Below are positions 1 to 5,803 of a DNA stretch of 6,447 nt, piece after piece. Within the stretch, counting starts at the first letter, position 1. Each line of letters opens with the position of its first letter. This DNA comes from Spirochaetales bacterium. Lineage in GTDB: Bacteria; Spirochaetota; Spirochaetia; JABMQR01. The position numbers and the translations under genes are program-made. The stretch is taken from assembly GCA_023139255.1 (NCBI GenBank), contig JAGLNY010000225.1, positions 1 through 6,447 of the forward strand, read 5' to 3'. The notes under the pieces are model-generated. The model saw only the letters and a program-made list of their open reading frames with translations. It was not told where the DNA came from and did not search any database.

Positions 1-260
1 CCAGTATTATTCCATAATATATTTTCTCTTTCCCCTTCCCCGGTATAGGTCTATCTTTTTAACGTCACCAAGCGCCTTTTACTCACACTTTTCACAGAAA
101 CAGGTTATCTTTTCCTGCAATATCAAGTAAAAAACATCAACCCCCAACTTTTTGTGTTTTTTTTATTCTCCTTTTTCCTGCCTGCCCTTGAAAAAAAATC
201 ATTTCATCGCTAGTAACTATTAACTTTCAAGCTATTTCAATACAGCAGCTGCTCTTACAA

Positions 261-308
261 ACTCCTCCGTCCCCAAAAAGGCGCAAAAAGGCGGTCCCCA
301 AAAAGGCG
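261..308. repeat. caaaaaggcg repeat cluster with GGGGACGGAGGA-type motif
   Basis: The 10-mer caaaaaggcg occurs at 274-283, 284-293 and 299-308. The first two copies are in direct tandem. The larger unit gtccccaaaaaggcg occurs at 269-283 and again at 294-308, a 25 bp period. On the minus strand, 274-261 reads GGGGACGGAGGAGT, and an 11-base core of this recurs on the plus strand at 5741-5751. The cluster lies just downstream of the likely htpG terminator. The likeliest reading is a degenerate copy of an interspersed extragenic (REP or MITE-like) element. The repeats themselves are exact; their class is inferred. Confidence 0.6.
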
Positions 309-311
309 AAA

Positions 312-338
312 GGCCGTAACAGAATTTCTGCCACGGCC
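312..338 (-). terminator. Probable intrinsic terminator of htpG
   Basis: GGCCGT (312-317) pairs with ACGGCC (333-338). Inside, CAGAA (320-324) pairs with TTCTG (326-330) around one base, with a 2x2 internal loop between the two stems. Read on the minus strand, the hairpin lies about 68 nt after the htpG stop codon and is followed by TTTCGCCTTTTT, an interrupted U-tract. Position, stem quality and T-rich tail fit a rho-independent terminator. The interrupted tail and the tight apical loop keep the call moderate. Confidence 0.5.
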
Positions 339-405
339 ATTCATATATATATAATCCAAGTTTCCCCCCGCTTGCCAGCCGGGAAAAACCATCTGGTGCG
401 AATGT

Positions 406-2280
406 TTACAGAGTTCTGCTAAGCACTGCATTCAGTTTTTTCACAAACTCCGCAGGGTGTTTAATCATGACCCCTTCTGCCAGCATTGCCTGATCCAAAA
501 GAATATGACTGATATCGGCAATCAACTCTTTATCTTTTGTTTCACCCAGTTTTTTCACAATTACATGATCCGGGTTTATTTCCAGAATCGGTGTGAATTC
601 GGGCATCTCTGTCTGTCCCATAGCTTTCAGCATCTGCTGCATCTGAACAGTCGGGTCATTTTCATCAACAACAATGCAGGAAGGAGATTCTGTCAATCGT
701 GAGGAGACAACGACATCCTTAACTCTCTCACCAAGTGCCTCTTTGATCTTTTTGGCGACCGGTTTGGCAGCTTTTTCTTTTTCCTTGTCATTATCGGTTT
801 TCAGGTCATCGGCTGCGCTGGATTTGTTGATAGCTTTTAAATCAACATCAGCATATTTACCAATCGTCGGGATTACAATATCGTCGATATCATCGTCCAT
901 AACCAGGACTTCAATTCCCTTATTCTTATATGCTTCAATAAGAGGTGAATTTCTGAGTGTCTCTTCCGAACCGCCGGCAATAAAGTAAATTGCTTTTTGA
1001 TCCTCTTTCATACGTTCTTTGTACGAGGCTAATCCGGTATATCCCTCAACTTCAGTTGACTTGAATCTCACAAGTTCCATTAATGCTTCACGGTTTGCAT
1101 AATCTGAGTAAAGACCTTCCTTAAGCGGCCGGTTGAATTGTTCAACAAATTTCACATACAGATCAGGGTTTGATTCAGATATTTTTTTAAACTCAGACAG
1201 CAGTTTCTTAACCGATCCATTCCTGATATTAGTCATGACGCGGTTCTGCTGCAATATTTCGCGACTTACATTCAGCGGCAGATCCTCTGAATCTATTATA
1301 CCCCTGACAAACCTGAGGTAAGGAGGAAGCAGTTCTTTTTCATCATCTGTAATATAGACTCGTTTGACATAGAGTTTAACACCCGGTTTATAGTCTGCCT
1401 GATAGAGATCGAAGGGTGCTTTTGAGGGGATGAAAAATAGTGTTGTATACTCAATGACTCCTTCAGCTTTTGTATGGATATAAAAGAGGGGGTCCTCATT
1501 ATCATGTGTTGTTGTTTTGTAGAATTCGTTATAGTCTTCATTGGAAAGTTCGGATTTCGAGCGTTTCCAGAGTGCAGCAGCTTTATTGATCTGCTCTACT
1601 TTATGTTCAATTTTTTCCTTTCGATCATCGCCTTCCCCTTCCCAGGTTTTATCGTCATATTCCAGAAAAATCGGGAACGCTATATGGTCTGAATATTTTT
1701 TAACCAGCTGCTCTACCTGCCAGCGGTTTGCGTACTCTTCACCTTCATCATTCAGGTGAAGGATGATGGTTGTCCCATGTGTATCCCGTTCGGCCTCATC
1801 GACAGAATAGGCATTTCGGCCATTACTGCTCCACTTCCAGGCCTTTTCGTCGCCTGCTTTTCTGGTTATTACTTCAACCCGTTCAGAAACCATGAAACAG
1901 GAATAAAACCCTACTCCGAATTGTCCGATAAGATTCGCATCTTTTTTCGCGTCATCATGCATCTGATTGAGGAATTTTTTTGTCCCGGATCGGGCTATTG
2001 TACCCAACTGCTCATTGAGTTCATTCTCATTCATCCCAATACCTGAATCTTTTAATGTCAATGTCCGTTTCTTTTCATCAGTAAAAGTAATGTCAATTCT
2101 CGGATCAAACTCAACCTTTTTGTAATCTTCATTTGTAAATGTAAGATACTTCAGTTTATCAAGTGCATCTGATGCGTTCGATACCAATTCTCTCAGGAAT
2201 ATTTCCTTATGTGAGTAGAGGGAATGGACTATCAGGTCAAGCAGCTGACTAACCTCAGTTTTGAATTTTTTCTGCGCCAT
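406..2280 (-). CDS. htpG: Molecular chaperone HtpG (Hsp90 family)
   Basis: This is the bacterial Hsp90, a cytosolic ATP-dependent homodimeric chaperone that remodels client proteins, often with DnaK. The 624-residue length is typical. The N-terminal GHKL ATPase domain shows ELVSNASDAL (about 31-40, with catalytic Glu31 and Mg-binding Asn35), DSGIGM (about 78-83, nucleotide-binding Asp78) and GQFGVGFYS (about 119-127). The middle domain carries the LPLNVSREILQQ segment with the conserved Arg. A C-terminal dimerisation domain follows, with no MEEVD tail, as expected in bacteria. The start MAQKKFKTEV matches the usual HtpG N-terminus and has a good ribosome site, AAGGAG, 9 nt upstream. The frame stays open upstream to 2409, but that extension does not look like Hsp90. 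The gene is divergent from the ROK regulator, with a probable terminator downstream at 312-338. No CIRCE element is visible. The identification is firm. Confidence 0.98.
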   Translation of the reverse strand: MAQKKFKTEVSQLLDLIVHSLYSHKEIFLRELVSNASDALDKLKYLTFTNEDYKKVEFDPRIDITFTDEKKRTLTLKDSGIGMNENELNEQLGTIARSGTKKFLNQMHDDAKKDANLIGQFGVGFYSCFMVSERVEVITRKAGDEKAWKWSSNGRNAYSVDEAERDTHGTTIILHLNDEGEEYANRWQVEQLVKKYSDHIAFPIFLEYDDKTWEGEGDDRKEKIEHKVEQINKAAALWKRSKSELSNEDYNEFYKTTTHDNEDPLFYIHTKAEGVIEYTTLFFIPSKAPFDLYQADYKPGVKLYVKRVYITDDEKELLPPYLRFVRGIIDSEDLPLNVSREILQQNRVMTNIRNGSVKKLLSEFKKISESNPDLYVKFVEQFNRPLKEGLYSDYANREALMELVRFKSTEVEGYTGLASYKERMKEDQKAIYFIAGGSEETLRNSPLIEAYKNKGIEVLVMDDDIDDIVIPTIGKYADVDLKAINKSSAADDLKTDNDKEKEKAAKPVAKKIKEALGERVKDVVVSSRLTESPSCIVVDENDPTVQMQQMLKAMGQTEMPEFTPILEINPDHVIVKKLGETKDKELIADISHILLDQAMLAEGVMIKHPAEFVKKLNAVLSRTL

Positions 2281-2289
2281 AATTGTTTG

Positions 2290-2295
2290 CTCCTT
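2290..2295 (-). promoter_or_regulatory. Ribosome binding site of htpG
   Basis: On the minus strand AAGGAG ends 9 nt before the ATG at 2280. It is a near-ideal Shine-Dalgarno sequence. It settles the start at MAQKK rather than at the in-frame upstream ATG near 2409. Confidence 0.85.
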
Positions 2296-2347
2296 ACTAA
2301 TGTTTTTATATAGATGTATGGTTTTTTCAAAAACTCCAGCCACAAAA

Positions 2348-2376
2348 AACATACTAATTATTTCTACTTCCGGCAA
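2348..2376 (-). promoter_or_regulatory. Candidate sigma-70 promoter of htpG
   Basis: On the minus strand a -35-like TTGCCG (2376-2371) is followed after 17 nt by a -10-like TATGTT (2353-2348). Each box matches the consensus at 4 of 6 positions. It would give a leader of about 60 nt ending in the strong ribosome site. A weaker alternative closer to the gene is TTGAAA followed by TATAAA with only 14 nt between. The region is AT-rich, so chance matches are possible. Confidence 0.35.
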
Positions 2377-2411
2377 CCGTGGATCCATAAAAAATCTGCT
2401 TTCTTCCAATG

Positions 2412-2439
2412 CTTCCCCAAAAATTATCTATTGGGGAAG
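2412..2439. promoter_or_regulatory. Perfect inverted repeat, candidate operator
   Basis: CTTCCCCAA (2412-2420) and TTGGGGAAG (2431-2439) form a perfect 9 bp inverted repeat around a 10 bp AT-rich spacer. The half-site centres are 19 bp apart, close to two helical turns. It lies in the divergent htpG/ROK region, 47 bp before the ROK start. No T-tract follows on either strand, so it is not an intrinsic terminator. A dimeric repressor site is the natural reading, with the neighbouring ROK protein as the first candidate. The arms do not match the CIRCE arms although the geometry is similar. The repeat is seen directly; its function is inferred. Confidence 0.5.
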
Positions 2440-2486
2440 ATACCTCAGCTATTCTCAAAACCTGATCCTTCATATATGCTTTAAAT

Positions 2487-3665
2487 ATGATTTTTTCCGA
2501 TCCCAAAACAGCCAGAACCATTAACCGTCTTCGTGTGCTCAACTGCATACATCAGAGTGAAACAATTTCCCGTGCGGGCTTATCCCGCGAACTGGTAATT
2601 AACAAGGTATCTATTTCTGAAATAGTTGAGGGACTACTTTCGGAAGGCCTCATTGAGGAAGCCGGGAAAGTCTCAGGAGCTGTTGGCAGACAGCCGACAC
2701 TTCTAAGAATATGTAAACAGGCTTATTATGTGCTTTGTCTTGATATCGGTTTAAAGAATACTGTTCTCGGTATCTGTAATATGACAGGGGATCTGGTGCG
2801 GTTTGAGCGGTCTCCAACCCCGGATTTCCTTGATCCTGAGGATTTAGCTGATTTTATTTTCGAGGCAGCACAAAAACTCACCGGGCGGTTCCGCAGCCCT
2901 GAACGTATTTTAGGATGTGCTGTAACTATTCATGCCAGTATTGATACTGAAAAGGGTGTCTTGTTGAGCGCTCCTGATTGGGGCTGGGGAAATATTAACT
3001 TGGTTAAATTGATGAGAAACAGGTTTTTACTTCCTGTTATTATTGATTCTAATGTCCGTTCAATGCTCCTGGCTGAACGCTGGTTCGGGAATATAAATCT
3101 GGAAAAATCAGTGTTTTATATTAATTGGGGACAAAAAATCGGTACTGCACATATGTCAGGTAATTCAATACTTTCTGTTAACAGTGAATTTGGACATACA
3201 CCAGTCTCAAAACAGTCAACCTGTTTCTGTGGAAAATCCGGATGCCTTGAAGCTTCTGCAGGTGGATGGAGTCTGCAGGAACAGGGAAATACTATTCTCG
3301 GAACTTTTGATGAAACGGTCAGACAACTCTATATTCGTTCAGAAAAACATCCCGGTCTTACAGCATTGTTCACAGATGCGGCGGTAAGTATGGGACAGGC
3401 TGCTGCTACAGCTGCTAATATTATAAACCCGGGTACTATAATTATTGGCGGGGGTCTGGCAGCTGTTGAGGATTTGTACTTCCGGATTATAAACGAGACA
3501 TTCTCATTGTTCGCCGCTCCCCGAACGCGATCATCATTATTAATAGTCCGCTCCAGTCTGGGTGATCGCGCTGGTATTTTAGGGGCTGCTTCACTTGGGC
3601 TGAATGCTTTTATGTATAAGCGTACTCAACTGGATACACTAGCTGCTGCAGATAGTACTTTTTAA
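2487..3665 (+). CDS. ROK-family transcriptional regulator (NagC/XylR type)
   Basis: This 392-residue protein has the classic layout of a ROK repressor. A winged helix-turn-helix spans about 10-72 (SRAGLSRELVINKVSISEIV, ending in the typical GRQP linker) and a ROK sugar-kinase-like domain follows. The first phosphate motif is degenerate (DIGLKN, 86-91, for DIGGT). His237 in EFGHTPV and the CFCGKSGC cysteines (246, 248, 253) form the usual structural zinc site. NPGTIIIGGG (315-323) is the adenosine-side glycine motif. Where active ROK kinases have NDxN, this protein has SNVR (188-191), so Asn189 replaces the catalytic Asp. It is therefore probably a sugar-sensing regulator and not a kinase. The start MIFSDPKTARTINR aligns with other family N-termini, but no clear ribosome site precedes it. 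No sugar genes lie beside it, so the effector is unknown. It may regulate itself through the 2412-2439 palindrome. Confidence 0.88.
   Translation: MIFSDPKTARTINRLRVLNCIHQSETISRAGLSRELVINKVSISEIVEGLLSEGLIEEAGKVSGAVGRQPTLLRICKQAYYVLCLDIGLKNTVLGICNMTGDLVRFERSPTPDFLDPEDLADFIFEAAQKLTGRFRSPERILGCAVTIHASIDTEKGVLLSAPDWGWGNINLVKLMRNRFLLPVIIDSNVRSMLLAERWFGNINLEKSVFYINWGQKIGTAHMSGNSILSVNSEFGHTPVSKQSTCFCGKSGCLEASAGGWSLQEQGNTILGTFDETVRQLYIRSEKHPGLTALFTDAAVSMGQAAATAANIINPGTIIIGGGLAAVEDLYFRIINETFSLFAAPRTRSSLLIVRSSLGDRAGILGAASLGLNAFMYKRTQLDTLAAADSTF
3638..3662 (+). terminator. Weak hairpin with T-tract at the end of the ROK gene
   Basis: ACTA (3638-3641) and CTG (3643-3645) pair with CAG (3649-3651) and TAGT (3653-3656), with one G/A mismatch and a 3-nt loop. 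ACTTTTT follows and runs into the stop codon at 3663-3665. The hairpin lies inside the last codons, because only 6 bp separate this gene from the oppositely oriented rph. The stem is short and weak, so this is a tentative terminator. Confidence 0.25.
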
Positions 3666-3671
3666 TACTCT

Positions 3672-4388
3672 TCATATTCCCAGCACCTCTCTTTGTGCGG
3701 CCTGGATTTCCACAATCCCACTCTCCGCAGAAGTCAAGATTTCGTTCAGTTCATCACGGGAAAAAACTCCCTGCTCCCCTGTTCCCTGAACCTCCACGAG
3801 AGAACCATCACGCATTACTACGTTCATATCAACGTCCGCACTGGAATCTGCAGCATAATCCAGATCACAGATTATTTTCCCAGCTACCTTCCCGGCACTT
3901 ACAGCAGCAACCTGCCCAAGAAGATATGTTTCAGGACCCTCAGCACCACGCTCTTTTGCTAACACACGGAGGGCATCATACAGAGCGACCCAACCGCCTG
4001 AAATTGCTGCTGTCCGGGTTCCTCCATCAGCCTGGAGAACATCACAATCAATAGTTATGGTGACCTCTCCCAGTTTTCCAAGATCTACAGCAGCCCGGAG
4101 ACATCGACCGATAAGGCGTTGAATCTCAGTACTTCTTCCATCTTTTTTTAATCCGTCCCGCCGTTTCCTGCCTCCACCGGTACTTCCAGGAAGCATAGCA
4201 TATTCAGCAGTAACCCATCCTTTGCCGGTGTTTTTCAGGAATGACGGAACTTCACGTGCCAGAGTTGCCGTACATATTACTTTCGTATCACCAAACGAGA
4301 CCAGACATGAACCTGCCGGGTATTTTATGATATTTCGCTCAAAACTTATTTTTCTCATATCTATATTTATCTCCCTTTCCACAAGCAT
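3672..4388 (-). CDS. rph: Ribonuclease PH
   Basis: RNase PH is a phosphate-dependent 3'-to-5' exoribonuclease that trims the 3' ends of tRNA precursors and other RNAs as a hexameric ring in the cytosol. Family signatures run through the protein: GKGWVTAEYAMLP (56-67), GRSTEIQRLIGR (84-95, phosphate-binding Arg85), DCDVLQADGGTRTA (114-127, Arg125), LDYAADSSADVDMN (176-189, metal-binding Asp181 and Asp187) and VQGTGEQGVFSRDEL near the end. The length of 238 is normal. The N-terminus is unusual: the common RxDGR segment is replaced by LVEREIN. From Met1 it aligns without a gap to the B. subtilis N-terminus as I remember it. The alternative start Met11 (4358) has a better ribosome site, AGGGAG at 4376-4371 (12 nt spacing), and would give 228 residues. 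The gene ends 6 bp from the convergent ROK gene and lies 69 bp downstream of the ATPase gene. Confidence 0.95.
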   Translation of the reverse strand: MLVEREINIDMRKISFERNIIKYPAGSCLVSFGDTKVICTATLAREVPSFLKNTGKGWVTAEYAMLPGSTGGGRKRRDGLKKDGRSTEIQRLIGRCLRAAVDLGKLGEVTITIDCDVLQADGGTRTAAISGGWVALYDALRVLAKERGAEGPETYLLGQVAAVSAGKVAGKIICDLDYAADSSADVDMNVVMRDGSLVEVQGTGEQGVFSRDELNEILTSAESGIVEIQAAQREVLGI

Positions 4389-4413
4389 ATCCTATCATCC
4401 CGGGAAATTTCAA
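4384..4413 (-). promoter_or_regulatory. Tentative rph promoter
   Basis: On the minus strand TTGAAA (4413-4408) is followed after 18 nt by TATGCT (4389-4384). Transcription would begin near 4377, just before AGGGAG. This would force use of Met11 (4358), because the first ATG (4388) overlaps the -10 box. The promoter and the longer reading frame are thus mutually exclusive. Alternatively rph may be read through from the ATPase gene, since no convincing terminator lies between them. Confidence 0.3.
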
Positions 4414-4446
4414 CAAGGAAAAGAAAACTTTATCAGAATACGGTCA

Positions 4447-4461
4447 GCACTAGTGCACTAG
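4447..4461. repeat. 8-bp tandem repeat and palindrome over the ATPase stop codon
   Basis: GCACTAGT (4447-4454) is followed at once by GCACTAG (4455-4461). GCACTAGTGC (4447-4456) and AGTGCACT (4453-4460) are overlapping perfect palindromes. The TAG stop of the minus-strand ATPase gene (4460-4458) lies inside. With no loop and no T-tract, it does not look like a terminator. It may be a chance small duplication or a protein-binding site. Confidence 0.45.
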
Positions 4462-5627
4462 ATCCCTAACCCATCAAATGGATTACTATTTTTCTCTAAT
4501 GCTGCTAGAAAGGCGTTACATGGCACACAATAGATTGAATCGATATATAACTGCTGGTCTCCCATATACAGTAGTATGACTTGTGCTTCAGGATAATCCT
4601 CTTTAAAAGCCTTTAATCCATTCAGGTCTTTTTTACGGACAGATTTACTATGTTTGACTTCAATACCAAAAAAAACATTATTTCCATATACAATAAAATC
4701 AACTTCATTCCCGGACTTTGTCCGCCAGAAGTATACATCGCCATGCCAATTACCATATTCCATCCATGCCAGTAAATGATGTAAAACAAGACCTTCCAGA
4801 GCTGCCCCGCCTATTTCAGATGGTAAATCAAGGAGACCTTTTGGACGAAGGGTATTAAAAACACCAGAATCAAAAAAATAAAATTTTGAACTCTTAACAA
4901 GGATCCTTTTGGCTCTCTTCAAAAAGGGACTGATTCTATAAGAAATCAACAGATCTTCTAGAATATCGGCATACTCTTCAACCAAGTGTCGCTTAACCTG
5001 ACACTCTCTGGCAATCTCTGAATAATTAAGAATCTGACCATGTGAGAAACTCATAATTTCCAGAAATCTGGCAAAGCTGGCAATGTTACGGACCAGACCC
5101 TCTGCATGCACCTCTTCTTTCAGATACAAACTAATATAGGCAGCCAAAGCATTTTCCTTTTCCTCAGCCTGCATGATTAAAGGGATTAGACCATTTTTTA
5201 GTGCATCATTGATAGCAAAGCTGCTTCCAAGTTCTGCAGCAGTAAATGGATACATTTTTTTTAGTACCGCTCTACCACCGAGCAGATCAACTCCTGCCCG
5301 TTTTAATTTTCTGGAACTGGATCCCGTGAGGATAAACTGCAGTGTTTTGTTTTCTTCAATTAATTTGTGAACAGTACTTAATAATTCAGGAACTTTTTGG
5401 ATTTCATCAATTATTACAATTTTTTTATTTTTCTGACCTAAAATTATATCGTTCAAAGCTTCGGGCCTCGCCAGCAGTCTTCGATATATATCATCACTTA
5501 ATAGATCAATGTACACTGCGTGAGGATATTTTTTTTTCAACCAGGTCGATTTCCCAGTACCTCTGGGACCAAATAGAAAAAAAGATGAACTGGTTGAATG
5601 GAATTGTCTGCTTATATTTTCTGTCAT
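4458..5627 (-). CDS. AAA_14/DUF4143 ATP-binding protein
   Basis: This belongs to the widespread family of AAA ATPases fused to a DUF4143 domain, whose cellular role is mostly unproven. With the start chosen here it has 389 residues. Walker A is GPRGTGKST (20-28) and Walker B is IVIIDEIQ (70-77, Asp74-Glu75). The sensor-1-like segment is LTGSSSRKLKR (100-110). A winged-helix-like middle (about 185-235) leads to a C-terminal domain with GNEVDFIV...GIEVKHS (307-327). Its spaced Asp310, Glu323 and Lys325 resemble a PD-(D/E)XK nuclease fold. The start at 5627 is preferred because a near-consensus promoter lies directly upstream and because relatives usually have Walker A about 20 residues from the N-terminus. 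A longer frame from ATG 5687 would add 20 residues but lies upstream of that promoter. Neither start has a ribosome site. Such genes are often sporadic and mobile, but no transposase or partner toxin is visible here. Family certain, function unknown. Confidence 0.9.
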   Translation of the reverse strand: MTENISRQFHSTSSSFFLFGPRGTGKSTWLKKKYPHAVYIDLLSDDIYRRLLARPEALNDIILGQKNKKIVIIDEIQKVPELLSTVHKLIEENKTLQFILTGSSSRKLKRAGVDLLGGRAVLKKMYPFTAAELGSSFAINDALKNGLIPLIMQAEEKENALAAYISLYLKEEVHAEGLVRNIASFARFLEIMSFSHGQILNYSEIARECQVKRHLVEEYADILEDLLISYRISPFLKRAKRILVKSSKFYFFDSGVFNTLRPKGLLDLPSEIGGAALEGLVLHHLLAWMEYGNWHGDVYFWRTKSGNEVDFIVYGNNVFFGIEVKHSKSVRKKDLNGLKAFKEDYPEAQVILLYMGDQQLYIDSIYCVPCNAFLAALEKNSNPFDGLGI

Positions 5628-5634
5628 GCTGGAT

Positions 5635-5663
5635 AGTATACATTTTTTGCTTCTGTTTTTCAA
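5635..5663 (-). promoter_or_regulatory. Near-consensus sigma-70 promoter of the ATPase gene
   Basis: On the minus strand TTGAAA (5663-5658), a spacer of exactly 17 nt, and TATACT (5640-5635) match the consensus at 5 of 6 positions in each box. Only 7 nt separate the -10 box from the ATG at 5627. Transcription should start at or within about two bases of that ATG, giving a leaderless or nearly leaderless mRNA. This agrees with the absence of a ribosome site. Confidence 0.6.
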
Positions 5664-5721
5664 TAGAAATTTAATTTTTGCTTCCATATTTACATACTTT
5701 TTGAAATTTGGAAGCAGCTAT

Positions 5722-5739
5722 AAATATTTCAAATATTTC
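5722..5739. repeat. Tandem aaatatttc repeat upstream of the ATPase gene
   Basis: The 9-mer aaatatttc occurs at 5722-5730 and again at 5731-5739. Its AAATATTT part is itself palindromic, so the pair also reads as an inverted repeat. It lies about 60-80 bp upstream of the ATPase -35 box. It could be an upstream element or an operator, or just low-complexity AT sequence. Confidence 0.4.
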
Positions 5740-5740
5740 A

Positions 5741-5763
5741 GGGACGGAGGAAGTACTCCGGAG
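5741..5763. repeat. REP-like palindrome with GGGACGGAGGA motif
   Basis: CGGAG (5745-5749) pairs with CTCCG (5756-5760) around a 6-base loop, and CTCCGGAG (5756-5763) is a second perfect palindrome. The 11-mer at 5741-5751 occurs in inverse orientation at 263-273. Two copies of the same motif in the only two longer noncoding gaps suggest an interspersed extragenic repeat family, both copies degenerate. Family membership is inferred and cannot be counted from one window. Confidence 0.45.
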
Positions 5764-5764
5764 C

Positions 5765-5803
5765 AAGAGAATTGTGCGGTTCAATGAGGAGCATAATTCT
5801 CTT
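5765..5803. repeat. Long inverted repeat at the 3' end of the membrane operon
   Basis: AAGAGAATTGTGC (5765-5777) faces GCATAATTCTCTT (5791-5803) across a 13-nt loop. The stem has 13 positions with one G-T wobble on the plus strand (5774/5794), which becomes a C-A mismatch on the minus strand. Its right arm overlaps the stop codon of the Gly-rich membrane protein gene (5804-5802). Neither side has a T-tract, so it is not a classic intrinsic terminator. It could stabilise the 3' end of the operon mRNA, aid termination, or belong to the adjacent REP-like element. Confidence 0.55.

Larger units (their letters stand above)
1..405. other. Intergenic region without a supportable gene
   Basis: No convincing coding region lies here. 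On the plus strand one frame is open from the left edge to about position 128, but its translation resembles no protein I know. Minus-strand frames near the left edge are short and have no start with a ribosome site. The first 240 bases are rich in T and C runs (for example the T stretch near 150-172). The right part holds the caaaaaggcg repeats, the hairpin assigned as the htpG terminator, and an alternating AT run at about 343-353. The gene to the left lies outside the window. Confidence 0.6.

Noticed and set aside
2..128. Possible C-terminal end of a plus-strand gene entering from the left
   Set aside because: The frame is open by about 42 codons, but the translation is rich in Phe, Ser and Tyr from T/C-rich DNA and shows no recognisable domain.
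261..308. CRISPR array
   Set aside because: The units are only 10-15 bp, two are directly adjacent, no spacers of regular length exist, and no cas genes are nearby.
674..988. Plus-strand open frame inside htpG
   Set aside because: Low-complexity Ser/Leu-rich translation lying fully antisense to a certain gene.
2281..2409. In-frame upstream extension of htpG from an ATG near 2409
   Set aside because: The added 43 residues do not resemble Hsp90, have no ribosome site, and would cover the candidate promoter. The start at 2280 has AAGGAG and the canonical N-terminus.
2412..2439. CIRCE element (HrcA operator) at htpG
   Set aside because: The 9-spacer-9 geometry is similar, but the arms do not match TTAGCACTC/GAGTGCTAA and the spacer is 10, not 9.
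4458..5627. Toxin-antitoxin or defence role for the ATPase
   Set aside because: The nuclease-like C-terminal residues invite the idea, but no partner gene, methylase or second effector is adjacent.
5628..5687. N-terminal 20 residues of the ATPase from the ATG at 5687
   Set aside because: The segment contains the near-consensus promoter, has no ribosome site, and would push Walker A further in than is usual in the family. It cannot be excluded fully.
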